From Fictibacillus nanhaiensis (lineage in GTDB: Bacteria > Bacillota > Bacilli > Bacillales > Fictibacillaceae), in NCBI GenBank assembly GCA_016401345.1, contig JAEACG010000001.1, positions 310,001 to 374,000 of the forward strand: DNA of 64,000 nucleotides, given 5' to 3'. Made by a program: the position numbers and the translations under genes. The notes beneath the pieces were generated by a model. It was not told the DNA's origin and did no database searches. It was given only the letters and a program-made list of their open reading frames with translations. Positions 17,985 through 27,873 of the stretch are shown one piece after another. Positions within the stretch are counted from its first letter, which is position 1; each line of letters begins with the position of its first letter.

Positions 17985-18368
17985 TTATGGCTTCGGATGC
18001 TCTTCATTTTCTTCGTCTTCTTCATCCTCACGTTTGATATCAGACAAAAGACTTTCGATCTTGCTTCCATAATTTAGAGATTCATCAAATTTAAAAAAGA
18101 TGTCTGGTGTTTTACGCATGCGGATGCGTTTTCCGATTTCTGTACGAATAAAACCTGTTGCTTTCGCTAAGCTTCGTAATGTTTGTTCCTTTTGATCGGC
18201 ATCACCAAACACAGAAACATAAACAGTAGCCTGCTGTAAATCACCTGTTACATCTACCGCCGTAACGGTCACAAAACCTACGCGGGGGTCTTTGATTTTT
18301 CGGCCTATAATGTCACTAAGCTCTTTTTTCATCTGTTCCCCAATACGATTGGAACGGATTGTGCCCAT
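17985..18368 (-). CDS. rbfA: 30S ribosome-binding factor A
   Basis: Late 30S assembly factor with a KH-like fold, which binds near helix 1 of 16S rRNA. The 127-residue protein begins [20 protein letters not shown] and contains [17 protein letters not shown] and [18 protein letters not shown], both family hallmarks, then a short acidic tail ([14 protein letters not shown]). The start at 18368 is supported by an upstream GGGGTG site and homology; a longer in-frame reading overlaps the space behind ylxP and is not favoured. It lies 31 bases after ylxP. Confidence 0.95.
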   Translation of the reverse strand: MGTIRSNRIGEQMKKELSDIIGRKIKDPRVGFVTVTAVDVTGDLQQATVYVSVFGDADQKEQTLRSLAKATGFIRTEIGKRIRMRKTPDIFFKFDESLNYGSKIESLLSDIKREDEEDEENEEHPKP

Positions 18369-18399
18369 TTTTACTACACCCCGTTTCTTGCCACTTGCG

Positions 18400-18678
18400 T
18401 TACAGCCACTCGATGTTTGAACGTGTAACTTCCAACTCAGTAATAGATGTAATAATCGCAAGTGCTCTTTGCAATTCTTTTTCTGCTATTATTTTGTCCG
18501 AAGAAACGGTAACCATACTTATCTCTGCCCGCTGCCACAAATCTTGATGATCTGTTTCAGATACAGCTATATTTAATCGTTGACGCAGCCTGTTTACCGC
18601 TTTTTGAACAACTGAACGTTTATCTTTTAACGACTGTGCTTCATAGATGAAAAACTCAACCGTTAAGAACCCGATCAT
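18400..18678 (-). CDS. ylxP: YlxP family protein (DUF503)
   Basis: A 92-residue protein of the DUF503 family with a ferredoxin-like fold: it begins [22 protein letters not shown] and has the characteristic LKDKRSVVQ and [16 protein letters not shown] segments. The function is not established, though it is almost always placed between infB and rbfA, suggesting a role tied to ribosome biogenesis or translation. Its start overlaps the infB stop by 4 bases (ATGA), so the two are translationally coupled. Confidence 0.93.
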   Translation of the reverse strand: MIGFLTVEFFIYEAQSLKDKRSVVQKAVNRLRQRLNIAVSETDHQDLWQRAEISMVTVSSDKIIAEKELQRALAIITSITELEVTRSNIEWL

Positions 18679-20999
18679 TTTACTTTAATTTCTTCCATGA
18701 TATAAGCTTCAATGATGTCGCCCTCTTTAATATCATTGAACTTTTCTAACGTGATTCCACATTCGTATCCAGCAGATACTTCTTTAGCATCGTCTTTAAA
18801 ACGTTTAAGTGCATCGATCTTACCTTCGTAAGATACTACGCCGTCACGAATCAAGCGAACTGTGGAATCTCTTGTGATCTTACCTTCCGTAACGTAACAT
18901 CCAGCGATCGTACCCACTTTAGAAACTTTGAAAGTCGTACGAACTTCAACTTGCCCGATAACTTTTTCTTCGAATTCCGGATCAAGCATCCCTTTCATCG
19001 CTGATTCGATCTCTTCGATTACGTTGTAGATAATTCTATGCAGACGAACATCGACTTTTTCAGCGTCAGCCGTACGTTTCGCACCATTATCAGGACGAAC
19101 GTTGAAACCAATCACGATTGCGTTTGAAGCAGAAGCAAGCATGATGTCATACTCGTTGATCGCTCCAACACCAGAGTGGATGATTTTAACTTTTACGCCT
19201 TCAACATCGATTTTTTGTAATGAACCTGCAAGTGCCTCAACAGAACCTTGAACATCACCTTTGATGATAACATTAATTTCTTTGATGTCACCTTCTTTAA
19301 TTTGATTAAAGAGGTCATCAAGGTTTAGTTTAGAAGACTCTTTACGCTGTGCATCCTGCTGTTTTTTGAAGCGAGATTCACCAACTTGACGAGCTTTTTT
19401 CTCATCAGCGAAGACCATGAACTGATCTCCGGCTTGTGGAACATCATTCAATCCAGTAATTTCAACAGGTGTTGAAGGTCCTACCGTTTTAACTCTACGT
19501 CCAAGATCGTTCACCATCGCACGAACACGACCAAATGTGTGTCCAACTACGATTGGATCTCCAACGTTTAACGTACCTGATTGAACAAGAAGAGTTGCAA
19601 CAGAACCACGGCCCTTATCAAGCTGTGCTTCAATCACAGTTCCAATTGCTGTACGGTTTGGATTTGCTTTTAATTCTTCAACTTCAGAAACAAGGTTGAT
19701 CATTTCAAGCAGATCGTCAATTCCGTCACCTTTAATCGCAGAAACGTTTACGAAGATCGTATCTCCACCCCATGCTTCAGAAACAAGTCCGTGCTCAGTT
19801 AGTTCTTGCATAACACGATCTGGGTTAGCAGATTCTTTATCCATTTTGTTTACAGCAACGATGATTGGAACTTCTGCTGCTTTTGCGTGGTTGATCGCTT
19901 CAACTGTTTGAGGCATAACACCGTCATCAGCAGCTACAACAAGAATCGTGATATCCGTTACTTGAGCTCCACGAGCACGCATCGTTGTAAACGCAGCATG
20001 TCCAGGAGTATCTAGGAACGTAATTTGTTTTCCGTTGTTCGTAATTTGATATGCACCGATATGCTGTGTGATACCACCCGCTTCGCCTGCAGTCACCTTC
20101 GTGTTACGGATCGCATCAAGAAGCGTTGTTTTACCGTGGTCAACGTGACCCATGATCGTAACGACTGGCGGACGAACTTGAAGATCTTTTTCTTCATCTA
20201 CGATTTCGTAGTTTTCGAATTCAGTCTCATCAACGATGATTTCTTCTTCTACTTCTACATCGTAGTCAGCTGCGATCAATTCAATCGCTTCTTTATCAAG
20301 CTCTTGATTGATCGTTGCCATGATTCCAAGACCCATTAACTTTTTAATAATCTCAGAAGTATCTTTGTTCAACTTTTTAGCAAGTTCACCAACTTGTAGT
20401 GAATCAGTAAACGTAATCTTACTTGGCGTTTCTAGTACTTTCTTTTGAGGAGCTTGTTGTTGCTGGTTTCCGCCGCCTCTGTTTTGCTTGTTGCGATTGT
20501 TGTTGTTCTTGTTGTTGTTGTTGTTTCTATTGTTGTTTTGGTTTCTGTTGTTGTTATTCTTGTTGTTTGAATTGCTGTTACTGCTCTTGTTTTGGTTGCT
20601 GTTAGTGCTTTTGTTCTGATTGCTGTTGCTAGTTTTGTTTTGATTGTTTTGGCTGTTAGTATTAGTGGACTTTGGTCCTTTAGCTTGTGACGAGTTATTG
20701 TTCTCTTTTTTTATTTTCATATTACTCTCTTTTTGAACTTCCTTTTTATTAGATTTGGTGTCATTACCAGGGTTGCTATTTTTCACATCTGATTTAGGGA
20801 GTTGATTTTGATTTGTTGATTTTGGTTGATCTTTGTTAGACTTTGGACGATATGCTTCATCCAATTTTTTAAGAGCTGCCTGATCAATCATAGACATATG
20901 ATTCGCAACGTGGACATCCATCGTTTTAAGCTTTTCAATAATGTCTTTACTTTGAACATTTTTCTGTTTCGCATATTCATATACGCGGATTTTACTCAT
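18675..20999 (-). CDS. infB: Translation initiation factor IF-2
   Basis: GTPase that places initiator tRNA in the ribosomal P site. The 774 residues have an N-terminal IF2_N domain (1-50), a low-complexity Asn/Ser/Gln/Lys-rich linker (about 52-185), a second IF2_N-like domain ([16 protein letters not shown]), then the G domain with [17 protein letters not shown] and NKMD, and the C-terminal tRNA-binding domains. The poly-Asn linker is unusual: residues 100-182 are more than half Asn. Clustered with ylxQ upstream (16 bases) and overlapping ylxP by 4 bases downstream. Confidence 0.97.
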   Translation of the reverse strand: MSKIRVYEYAKQKNVQSKDIIEKLKTMDVHVANHMSMIDQAALKKLDEAYRPKSNKDQPKSTNQNQLPKSDVKNSNPGNDTKSNKKEVQKESNMKIKKENNNSSQAKGPKSTNTNSQNNQNKTSNSNQNKSTNSNQNKSSNSNSNNKNNNNRNQNNNRNNNNNKNNNNRNKQNRGGGNQQQQAPQKKVLETPSKITFTDSLQVGELAKKLNKDTSEIIKKLMGLGIMATINQELDKEAIELIAADYDVEVEEEIIVDETEFENYEIVDEEKDLQVRPPVVTIMGHVDHGKTTLLDAIRNTKVTAGEAGGITQHIGAYQITNNGKQITFLDTPGHAAFTTMRARGAQVTDITILVVAADDGVMPQTVEAINHAKAAEVPIIVAVNKMDKESANPDRVMQELTEHGLVSEAWGGDTIFVNVSAIKGDGIDDLLEMINLVSEVEELKANPNRTAIGTVIEAQLDKGRGSVATLLVQSGTLNVGDPIVVGHTFGRVRAMVNDLGRRVKTVGPSTPVEITGLNDVPQAGDQFMVFADEKKARQVGESRFKKQQDAQRKESSKLNLDDLFNQIKEGDIKEINVIIKGDVQGSVEALAGSLQKIDVEGVKVKIIHSGVGAINEYDIMLASASNAIVIGFNVRPDNGAKRTADAEKVDVRLHRIIYNVIEEIESAMKGMLDPEFEEKVIGQVEVRTTFKVSKVGTIAGCYVTEGKITRDSTVRLIRDGVVSYEGKIDALKRFKDDAKEVSAGYECGITLEKFNDIKEGDIIEAYIMEEIKVK

Positions 21000-21014
21000 A
21001 TGTTCACCCCCGAG

Positions 21015-21320
21015 TTAGTGATCAAGAAGTTCCTTTAATTTCTTAGAAAATCCTTGATCATTTACAGCAACTACAACTCGTTGCTCCTTACCGATTGCCC
21101 TGCCTAAAATATTGCGATCTTCTATCCAAGCAAGATCTATTTTGTAGTAAAGGCACTTATCGGTAACTTTTTTCTTTGTATTATCAGAAGCATCTTTTGA
21201 TAGCAGAACAATTTTGGCGTTTTGCTTTTGGATGCTTTTCACAACTAGTTCTTCGCCGGAAATGACTTTACCGGCTCGAGCTGCTATTCCAAGAAAGTTT
21301 GCCCAAGGAGTTGGTTTCAA
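21015..21320 (-). CDS. ylxQ: YlxQ, L7Ae-family RNA-binding protein
   Basis: A 101-residue protein of the L7Ae/L30e family that binds kink-turn RNA. It begins MKPTPWANFLGIAARAGKVISGEE and contains IVLLSKDASDNTKKKV, the typical nucleic-acid-contact region. The B. subtilis homologue has also been named RplGA. The RNA target is unknown. Its ATG overlaps the rnpM stop by 4 bases, and infB starts 16 bases later, placing it in the nusA-infB operon. Confidence 0.93.
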   Translation of the reverse strand: MKPTPWANFLGIAARAGKVISGEELVVKSIQKQNAKIVLLSKDASDNTKKKVTDKCLYYKIDLAWIEDRNILGRAIGKEQRVVVAVNDQGFSKKLKELLDH

Positions 21321-21592
21321 GATGTATGACTTCCTTTTTCTAGCTGTTCAAATAGATCAGCTGGAATCTTTGTTTTGAGATGTGACTCAAGAACCTTTTT
21401 CTTTTTTGCTTGTTCAATACAAGCTGGTTCATGACAAAGGTAGGCTCCTCTTCCGGATTTTTTCCCCGTCGTGTCGACCGAGACTTCTCCTTCTGGTGAG
21501 CGGACAATACGTGTTAATTCTTTTTTAGCCTTCATCTCTTGACAGGCTACGCATTTTCTCATCGGAATTTTACGTGTTTTCATTGTCTCCAC
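21317..21592 (-). CDS. rnpM: RnpM (YlxR), RNase P modulator
   Basis: A 91-residue basic protein with the YlxR signature: RKCVACQEMKAKKELTRIVRSPEG, then KKSGRGAYLCHEPACIEQA. In B. subtilis YlxR binds RNase P RNA and lowers its activity (RnpM), and has also been reported as a nucleoid-associated regulator of metabolism; these roles are family knowledge. The Cys pairs CxxC and CxxxxC are intact. It lies 11 bases after nusA and overlaps ylxQ by 4 bases. Confidence 0.93.
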   Translation of the reverse strand: METMKTRKIPMRKCVACQEMKAKKELTRIVRSPEGEVSVDTTGKKSGRGAYLCHEPACIEQAKKKKVLESHLKTKIPADLFEQLEKGSHTS

Positions 21593-21603
21593 CTCGTCTT
21601 TTC

Positions 21604-22707
21604 TTACTCTTCATCCTCATCAGTATCTTCAAAAAAATCACTGCGAGCGTTTGATGGATCGTACACACCTGATTCTATTGCTTCTGTTTCACTTTTAATA
21701 TCAATCTTCCAACCTGTTAACTTTGCAGCTAGACGCGCATTTTGGCCACGTTTACCAATCGCTAACGAAAGTTGATAGTCTGGAACGATAACCGTTGTCA
21801 TCTTTTCTTCTTCATTCACTTGTACTTCTAGAACTTTAGCTGGGCTAAGTGAATTTGCAACATATACGACTGGATCTTCACTCCATCGAACGATATCGAT
21901 CTTTTCACCGTTCAATTCGTTTACGATTGTTTGGACACGTGCACCTTTTTGTCCAACACAAGAACCAACCGGATCTACTTCTGGATCAGCAGCATGAACG
22001 GCAATCTTTGAACGGTCACCCGCTTCACGAGCGATCGATTTAATCTCAACCGTACCATCATAGATCTCTGGCACTTCAAGCTCGAATAAGCGTTTTAAAA
22101 GACCTGGGTGAGTTCTTGATACTAGTATTTGAGGACCTTTTGTCGTCTTTTCTACTTTAGTAATGTACACTTTGATGCGGTCGTTCGTGGTATGAGATTC
22201 ACCAGGCATCTGTTCAGCAGCAGGAAGAAGAGCTTCCACTCTGCCTAGGCTGACATACATATAACGGTGGTCTTGTCGTTGAACGATTCCCGTGATGATA
22301 TCTTCTTCACGATCAATAAATTCTGAGAAGATGATCCCGCGCTCTGCTTCACGTACGCGCTGTGTAACTACTTGTTTAGCTGTTTGAGCAGCAATACGAC
22401 CAAAATCTTTTGGTGTAACTTCTTCTTCTACGATATCTTCTAATTCATAGCCAGGGTTGATCGCTTGAGCTTCTGCCACTGAGATCTCTTGACGATCGTC
22501 CTCAACTTCTTCAACCACATTTTTTCTTGAAAAAACACGGATACTTCCTGTGTCTCTGTTAAAATCAACACGAACATTTTGCGCTTGATGAAAATTGCGC
22601 TTGTACGCAGAAATAAGGGCTGCTTCAATTGCTTCAATAATTACTTCTTTACTAATCCCTTTTTCCTTTTCTAACAATGTAAGTGCATCCAAAAGCTCGG
22701 TACTCAT
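21604..22707 (-). CDS. nusA: Transcription termination/antitermination factor NusA
   Basis: Binds RNA polymerase and promotes pausing and intrinsic termination. The 367 residues have the N-terminal RNAP-binding domain (MSTELLDALTLLEKEKGISKE...), an S1 domain near 135-200 (RQDHRYMYVSLGRVEALLP) and two KH domains with VGSCVGQKGARVQTI and LAIGKRGQNARLA. There is an acidic tail FEDTDEDEE and no C-terminal repeats, as in other Firmicutes. The start at ATG 22707 follows GAGGGGAG; earlier in-frame codons overlap rimP. It lies 19 bases after rimP. Confidence 0.96.
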   Translation of the reverse strand: MSTELLDALTLLEKEKGISKEVIIEAIEAALISAYKRNFHQAQNVRVDFNRDTGSIRVFSRKNVVEEVEDDRQEISVAEAQAINPGYELEDIVEEEVTPKDFGRIAAQTAKQVVTQRVREAERGIIFSEFIDREEDIITGIVQRQDHRYMYVSLGRVEALLPAAEQMPGESHTTNDRIKVYITKVEKTTKGPQILVSRTHPGLLKRLFELEVPEIYDGTVEIKSIAREAGDRSKIAVHAADPEVDPVGSCVGQKGARVQTIVNELNGEKIDIVRWSEDPVVYVANSLSPAKVLEVQVNEEEKMTTVIVPDYQLSLAIGKRGQNARLAAKLTGWKIDIKSETEAIESGVYDPSNARSDFFEDTDEDEE

Positions 22708-22726
22708 TTTTCTTCTCCCCTCTTCA

Positions 22727-23197
22727 TTAAAAAACAACCGCAAGACGGGCATTGGCCACTTTAGCATAAGGTAACTCTACCTTTTTCACTTGCGTTTTCA
22801 CTCTAATCTCCATGAACAGCGTTTCACCGTCAAAGTCTTTTAAAAGTCCTTCATATACTTTTTCGCCGTTTAATGGCTCATAAAGTTTAATGTTTACATT
22901 TTTGCCGATAGCATTTTTTACATCTTCAGGCTTCTTTAGCGGTCTTTCAACACCTGGAGAAGATACTTCTAAAAAGTAGGGCTGTTCGATCGGATCAAGT
23001 TCATCTAATTTTTCACTTAATTGTTCACTGACAGTCCCGCATTCCTCAATATCAATCCCATCCGTGGAATCGATATATACACGGAGAAACCAGTTTTTAC
23101 CCTCTTTAACAAATTCAACGTCAACAAGTTCAAGTCCTAGTTTTTCAACGATTGGGGTTACAAGCTCTGTTGTGAGCTCTGTAATCTTCTGACTCAT
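22727..23197 (-). CDS. rimP: Ribosome maturation factor RimP
   Basis: 30S assembly factor, first gene of the rimP-nusA-rnpM-ylxQ-infB-ylxP-rbfA unit. The 156 residues start [21 protein letters not shown] and include [16 protein letters not shown] and [15 protein letters not shown], both conserved in RimP, followed by the C-terminal SH3-like domain. Ribosome site AAGGAGG lies before the ATG. A sigma-A promoter and a leader with a perfect hairpin are found upstream, between it and polC. Confidence 0.96.
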   Translation of the reverse strand: MSQKITELTTELVTPIVEKLGLELVDVEFVKEGKNWFLRVYIDSTDGIDIEECGTVSEQLSEKLDELDPIEQPYFLEVSSPGVERPLKKPEDVKNAIGKNVNIKLYEPLNGEKVYEGLLKDFDGETLFMEIRVKTQVKKVELPYAKVANARLAVVF

Positions 23198-23235
23198 TGC
23201 TGCCCTCCTTCTTACTGAATGACCTCAAAACGTAA

Positions 23236-23263
23236 CGAAAGAGTGGGGAGCCCCACTCTTTCG
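23236..23263 (-). promoter_or_regulatory. Perfect hairpin in the rimP-nusA operon leader
   Basis: Thirteen-base arms (CGAAAGAGTGGGG and its complement) are separated by only 2 bases, so the folded form has about 12 bp and a 4-base loop. It lies roughly 30-60 bases after the predicted transcription start. On the minus strand it is followed by TTACGTTTTGAGG, a poor terminator tail, so an attenuator, processing site or mRNA-stabilising element is possible. Confidence 0.75.
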
Positions 23264-23298
23264 CCGACAGTTATTCATTCAACAGTATTTCCAAAAAT

Positions 23299-23327
23299 AC
23301 TATACCATAACCAATAAAATACTGCAA
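23299..23327 (-). promoter_or_regulatory. Sigma-A promoter of the rimP-nusA-infB operon
   Basis: TTGCAG (23322-23327), a 17-base spacer and TATAGT (23299-23304) on the minus strand, just beyond the polC stop. Confidence 0.75.
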
Positions 23328-23353
23328 CTTATCTAGCCTTCAGAAAGCCCTTG

Positions 23354-26300
23354 TTAAAAGAGCGAAAGCTGGTTTGCATCAGGCATTCCTTCTAAACATC
23401 CTTGGTCATCTAAGTACTCAATAATGGTCTTAGATAACTTCGCACGCTGCTGAAGATCTTCCTTAGAAAGAAATTCACCTTGTTCTCTTGCTTTTACAAT
23501 GTTTAATGCTGCATTTGTACCTAAGCCTGCGATTGAATTGAAGGGTGGTATTAATGTATCCCCTTCTACTAGGAAGTCTGTTGCGCTCGATCGATACAGA
23601 TCGATCTTCTGGAATGATAGCCCTCTTTCACACATCTCAAGTGCGAGTTCTAGAACCGTTTGCAAGTTCTTCTCTTTTGTAGAAGCATCAAGACCTTTAG
23701 CTGAGATCTCTTCAATCTTTGTTCGTAATGCTTTAGATCCTCTGATCATAGACTCCACATCAAAATCATCCGCTCTTACGGTGAAATATGCCGCATAGAA
23801 CCAAATTGGATAGCGAACTTTAAAATATGCGATACGAACGGCCATCAACACGTATGCTGCTGCATGGGCTTTAGGGAACATGTACTTGATCTTTAAGCAT
23901 GAACCAATATACCAATCAGGTACATCGTTCTTCTTCATCTCTTCGATCCACTCATCCGGCAGACCTTTTCCTTTACGTACACTTTCCATGATCTTAAATG
24001 CAAGTGATGGCTCAAGGCCTTTATAGATCAGATAGACCATTATATCATCACGACATCCGATAACGTCTTTTAGCACACAAGTGCCGTTAGCGATCAGTTC
24101 GTTGGCATTGTTCAGCCATACGTCAGTACCATGAGAGAGTCCTGAAATCTGTACAAGTTCAGAAAAAGTACTTGGTTTTGTTTCTTCAAGCATCTGTCTT
24201 ACGAACTTTGTTCCAAACTCCGGAATTCCTAAAGTACCTGTTTTACACATGATCTGTTCTTCTGACACACCTAATACTTCTGGGCCTGAGAAGATTTTCA
24301 TTACTTCTGGATCCGATGCAGGAATGGTCTTCGGATCAATACCGCTTAAATCTTGAAGCATCCGGATAACAGTTGGATCATCGTGCCCTAGTATATCAAG
24401 TTTCAATAAGTTATCGTGAATCGAGTGAAAATCAAAATGAGTCGTCTTCCATTCTGAACCACTATCGTCAGCTGGGAACTGAACAGGACAAAAATCATAA
24501 ATATCCATATAATCTGGAACAACAATGATTCCACCCGGATGCTGACCTGTAGTTCTCTTTACTCCTGTACATCCAGATACGAGTCGATCCACTTCTGCAG
24601 ATCGAATCGTTAAGTTATTGTCTCCTGCGTACCCTTTTACATAACCGTAAGCCGTTTTTTCAGCTACCGTACCAATCGTACCTGCACGATACACATAATC
24701 TTCACCAAACAGTTCTTTCGTGTAATTATGCGCTCTAGGCTGATATTCACCAGAGAAGTTCAAATCGATATCCGGTACTTTATCTCCTTTAAATCCAAGG
24801 AACGTTTCAAACGGTATATCTTGTCCATCTTTTATATAAAGCACTTCGCATGTTGGACATTCTTTATCTGGAAGGTCATAACCGGATCCTACGGAACCAT
24901 CATTAAAGAAATGGGATTCTTTACATTTCGGACAAACATAATGTGGAGGCAGTGGGTTCACTTCAGTAATCTCAGTCATTGTCGCAACAAACGACGAACC
25001 GACCGATCCACGCGATCCTACAAGATATCCATCGATCAAGGACTTCTTTACTAGTTTATGTGAGATCAAGTAAATAACCGCAAACCCGTGTCCGATAATA
25101 CTCTTTAATTCTTTTTCCAGTCTCTTTTCAACTAACTCAGGAAGGTTCTCTCCATAGATACTTTTAGCTCTGTTATAACTCATCGAGCGTACTTCGTCAT
25201 CTGCGCCCTCGATCTTCGGAGTATATAGATCATCAGGGATAGGTTTGATCTCCTGTATCATGTCAGCGATCTGTCTCGTATTTTCACAAACTACTTTTTG
25301 CGCTCTTTCCTCACCTAAGAAAGAGAACAGGTCTAACATCTCATCCGTTGTTCTAAAATGAACATCTGGAAGAGTTTGTCTGTTTAGAGGGTTCGCTCCA
25401 CCTTGAGAAGAGATTAAGATCTTTCGATAGATCGCATCTTCAGGGTTTAAATAATGAACGTTTCCTGTTGCAACAACCGGTTTGTTCAATTTCTCTCCAA
25501 GCTGAACGATATTAGAAAGGATTTCTCTTAAGTTCATCTCATCTGCGACTAATTCTCTTTCGATAAGATGATAATAGTTACTTGGCGGCTGAACTTCTAA
25601 GTAATCATAAAACTCCGCGATCTTTTCAACTTCTTCGATCGGTTTTTGCATCATACCTTCAAACACTTCACCTTTATCACAAGCTGAACCGACGAGTATA
25701 CCTTCTCGAAGTTTACTTAATCGTGATCTAGGGATACGTGGTGTTCGATAAAAATAAGATAGATGTGACTCAGAAACGAGCTTGTATAAGTTCTTTAAAC
25801 CTTCTTGGGTTGCGGCTAAGAGCGTACAATGAAACGGTCTTGATCGCTGAAATCCACCTTGCCCCATGTTATCGTTCAAACGGTCGTGATAGAAGATTTC
25901 TTTTTCAAACGTCTCTTTTAACAGTTTCCATAGCAGATATCCGGTTGCTTCTGCATCATAGATGGCTCGGTGATGCTGAGTAAGTTCGATATCGAACCTT
26001 TTACAAAGCGTGTTCAATCTATGATTCTTTAATTGCGGCAGCAGAAATCTTGCCAATTCAAGTGTATCAATAACAGGATTCTTCGCTTCGCCTAATCCTA
26101 TCTTTCGTAAACCTTCGTTCAAGAACCCCATGTCAAAGCTCGCGTTATGCGCTACTAGGATATCATCACCCATAAACGCATGAAAATCACGAAGTACTTC
26201 CTCGATCTCAGGTGCGTTCTCGACCATATCATCTGTAATTCCAGTTAATTCGATCGTTGTTTGAGATAGAGATTCATGAGGATTCGCGAACCTTTCAAAA

Positions 26301-27655
26301 CGATCAATGATCTCTCCACCACGTATCTTCACAGCAGCGAGTTCAATGATTTTATTATAAACGGCTGATAAACCTGTCGTCTCAACGTCAAAGACAATGT
26401 ATGTTTCATCCGTTAATTTTCTCGGCGCTTCGTTATATGCGATCGGTACACCATCATCTACAAGATTTGCTTCAAGTCCATACAGGATTTTGATTCCGTT
26501 TTTCTTTCCTGCATTATAAGCTTCTGGAAAGGACTGAACACCAGCATGATCAGTTATCGCGATAGCTGGATGACCCCATTTTTTCGCTTGTCCCACTAAA
26601 GAGGAGACAGAGGATATCGCGTCCATCTGACTCATCGGTGTGTGAAGGTGAAGCTCAACACGTTTGTTGTCTTCTTCCGCTAAATCTTTTCTGAATTCAG
26701 GTTTGATCTCATTAATATCGTTCGCGATCATGACCAGATCTCTTACAAACGTATCATTTTGTATTCCGCCTCGAACTTTTAACCACATTCCCTTTTGAAT
26801 ACCTTGTAGGATAGGGATATCTTCTTTGTCTCGAGAGAAAATTTTAATGAGTAGAGAATCCGTGTAATCGGTAATTTTAAACGTTAAAAGCGTACGTCCG
26901 CTTCTAAGCTCTCTCGTTTCGGAATGAAAGACGTAACCTTGGATCGTTATGCGTCTTTCTTCATCTTGAATCGTTTGAATCGGAACAGGATCATCCTTGA
27001 TTGAATATCCGATCATAATATCTGTTCTTGCTGCAGGACCTTCAGATCGATTGGCAGCTTTTTCTTTTTCAACTAAAGCTTCCATTACTTTATTCTGATC
27101 TTCTTGTTTTCTCTGTTCGATAAACTTTTGAAAATCTTCTTCAGAGTGTTTAATCTCTGTTTTTACCATTACAGAATGGAAACCAAACTGACTGTACATC
27201 TCTTTGATAACAGGAGATAGCTTTCTCTGCACCAATGCTTCTTCCGCATCATTTCTTACGGTCAGACACAAAAAATTTCCTTCGGCAATAGGATCTTGTG
27301 TAGAAAGCATGCTTCCTAGACTCGGTGCCGCTGTCTCTACTAACTTTTCTTTGCACAACGGCCAAAAACCAAGAAGTTCTTCTGCTTGAAAACTCTCCTT
27401 CGTTTGAATAGAAAAAGACACTGTAGCAATATGTTGAAAAGTTTGGCGAAGGCTGGCACTAAACCAAGCATAGCTGTCCGGCGTTAATGGGCGCAGGAGG
27501 CCTATAATAAAATGCCAGCTTCTATTTGCTTTATCTATCGTAAGTTTTTCGATCGTTCCTTCCGAAAAACCGGCTTTCATCTCAAGGGGCATACCTAGTT
27601 GTTCTAGAAGAAGCGATAGCCTTTCTTGTCTGATCTGCTGATCATTTCCGCTCAT
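23354..27655 (-). CDS. polC: DNA polymerase III alpha subunit, PolC type
   Basis: Main replicative polymerase of Firmicutes with its own 3'-5' proofreading exonuclease. The 1433 residues show an N-terminal region and OB fold, a PHP domain ([13 protein letters not shown] near 333), the inserted DEDD exonuclease (FDVETTG near 423, [20 protein letters not shown]), a zinc finger CPKC...CPTC near 905-935, the polymerase catalytic PDIDLNFSG near 960, and C-terminal helix-hairpin-helix regions. ATG start after AGGAGG. It lies after proS with a terminator between, and ends just before the rimP promoter. Length matches the B. subtilis enzyme. Confidence 0.98.
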   Translation of the reverse strand: MSGNDQQIRQERLSLLLEQLGMPLEMKAGFSEGTIEKLTIDKANRSWHFIIGLLRPLTPDSYAWFSASLRQTFQHIATVSFSIQTKESFQAEELLGFWPLCKEKLVETAAPSLGSMLSTQDPIAEGNFLCLTVRNDAEEALVQRKLSPVIKEMYSQFGFHSVMVKTEIKHSEEDFQKFIEQRKQEDQNKVMEALVEKEKAANRSEGPAARTDIMIGYSIKDDPVPIQTIQDEERRITIQGYVFHSETRELRSGRTLLTFKITDYTDSLLIKIFSRDKEDIPILQGIQKGMWLKVRGGIQNDTFVRDLVMIANDINEIKPEFRKDLAEEDNKRVELHLHTPMSQMDAISSVSSLVGQAKKWGHPAIAITDHAGVQSFPEAYNAGKKNGIKILYGLEANLVDDGVPIAYNEAPRKLTDETYIVFDVETTGLSAVYNKIIELAAVKIRGGEIIDRFERFANPHESLSQTTIELTGITDDMVENAPEIEEVLRDFHAFMGDDILVAHNASFDMGFLNEGLRKIGLGEAKNPVIDTLELARFLLPQLKNHRLNTLCKRFDIELTQHHRAIYDAEATGYLLWKLLKETFEKEIFYHDRLNDNMGQGGFQRSRPFHCTLLAATQEGLKNLYKLVSESHLSYFYRTPRIPRSRLSKLREGILVGSACDKGEVFEGMMQKPIEEVEKIAEFYDYLEVQPPSNYYHLIERELVADEMNLREILSNIVQLGEKLNKPVVATGNVHYLNPEDAIYRKILISSQGGANPLNRQTLPDVHFRTTDEMLDLFSFLGEERAQKVVCENTRQIADMIQEIKPIPDDLYTPKIEGADDEVRSMSYNRAKSIYGENLPELVEKRLEKELKSIIGHGFAVIYLISHKLVKKSLIDGYLVGSRGSVGSSFVATMTEITEVNPLPPHYVCPKCKESHFFNDGSVGSGYDLPDKECPTCEVLYIKDGQDIPFETFLGFKGDKVPDIDLNFSGEYQPRAHNYTKELFGEDYVYRAGTIGTVAEKTAYGYVKGYAGDNNLTIRSAEVDRLVSGCTGVKRTTGQHPGGIIVVPDYMDIYDFCPVQFPADDSGSEWKTTHFDFHSIHDNLLKLDILGHDDPTVIRMLQDLSGIDPKTIPASDPEVMKIFSGPEVLGVSEEQIMCKTGTLGIPEFGTKFVRQMLEETKPSTFSELVQISGLSHGTDVWLNNANELIANGTCVLKDVIGCRDDIMVYLIYKGLEPSLAFKIMESVRKGKGLPDEWIEEMKKNDVPDWYIGSCLKIKYMFPKAHAAAYVLMAVRIAYFKVRYPIWFYAAYFTVRADDFDVESMIRGSKALRTKIEEISAKGLDASTKEKNLQTVLELALEMCERGLSFQKIDLYRSSATDFLVEGDTLIPPFNSIAGLGTNAALNIVKAREQGEFLSKEDLQQRAKLSKTIIEYLDDQGCLEGMPDANQLSLF

Positions 27656-27704
27656 ACGAACCTCCTTTTAAAGGGGTTTAATTATGTTTTCACATGACTA
27701 ACCT

Positions 27705-27722
27705 ACGTATTTTTTTATACGT
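27705..27722. repeat. Inverted repeat in the polC leader
   Basis: ACGTAT, six T, ATACGT: a 6-bp-arm inverted repeat between the candidate polC -10 element and the start codon. It may form a small hairpin in the mRNA; no function can be assigned. Confidence 0.4.
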
Positions 27723-27732
27723 GTCTTTATTT

Positions 27733-27738
27733 ATTATA
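27733..27738 (-). promoter_or_regulatory. Candidate -10 element of a polC promoter
   Basis: Consensus TATAAT on the minus strand, about 80 bases before the polC start, next to a TATAGCTATA palindrome (27740-27749). No good -35 is seen at the right distance. Confidence 0.4.
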
Positions 27739-27805
27739 CTATAGCTATAAATCTTTCAGCCTCGAATATCATCATAAAGATTAGATCCTTATTCGTAAAG
27801 TACAA

Positions 27806-27840
27806 AGAGAAAGGCACCTCTTGTATGAGAGGCACCTCCT
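27806..27840 (-). terminator. Probable terminator after proS
   Basis: Ten-position stem AGGTGCCTCT / AGAGGTGCCT (minus strand, 27828-27837 with 27812-27821) with two G-U pairs and a 6-base loop, then TTTCTCTTTG. Confidence 0.6.
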
Positions 27841-27873
27841 CTATTAGTTTTTTAGATTAACACAAACTTCGCA

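Noticed and set aside
20423-20605. Cys-rich 60-codon plus-strand open frame
   Set aside because: It is the antisense of the Asn-rich codon run in infB; the odd composition is a mirror of the repeat, not a gene.
27806-27840. Possible T-box riboswitch element near proS (GGTGCC motifs)
   Set aside because: It lies downstream of proS on the transcribed strand and upstream of polC; it lacks the TGGnACC T-box sequence, so a plain terminator is more likely.
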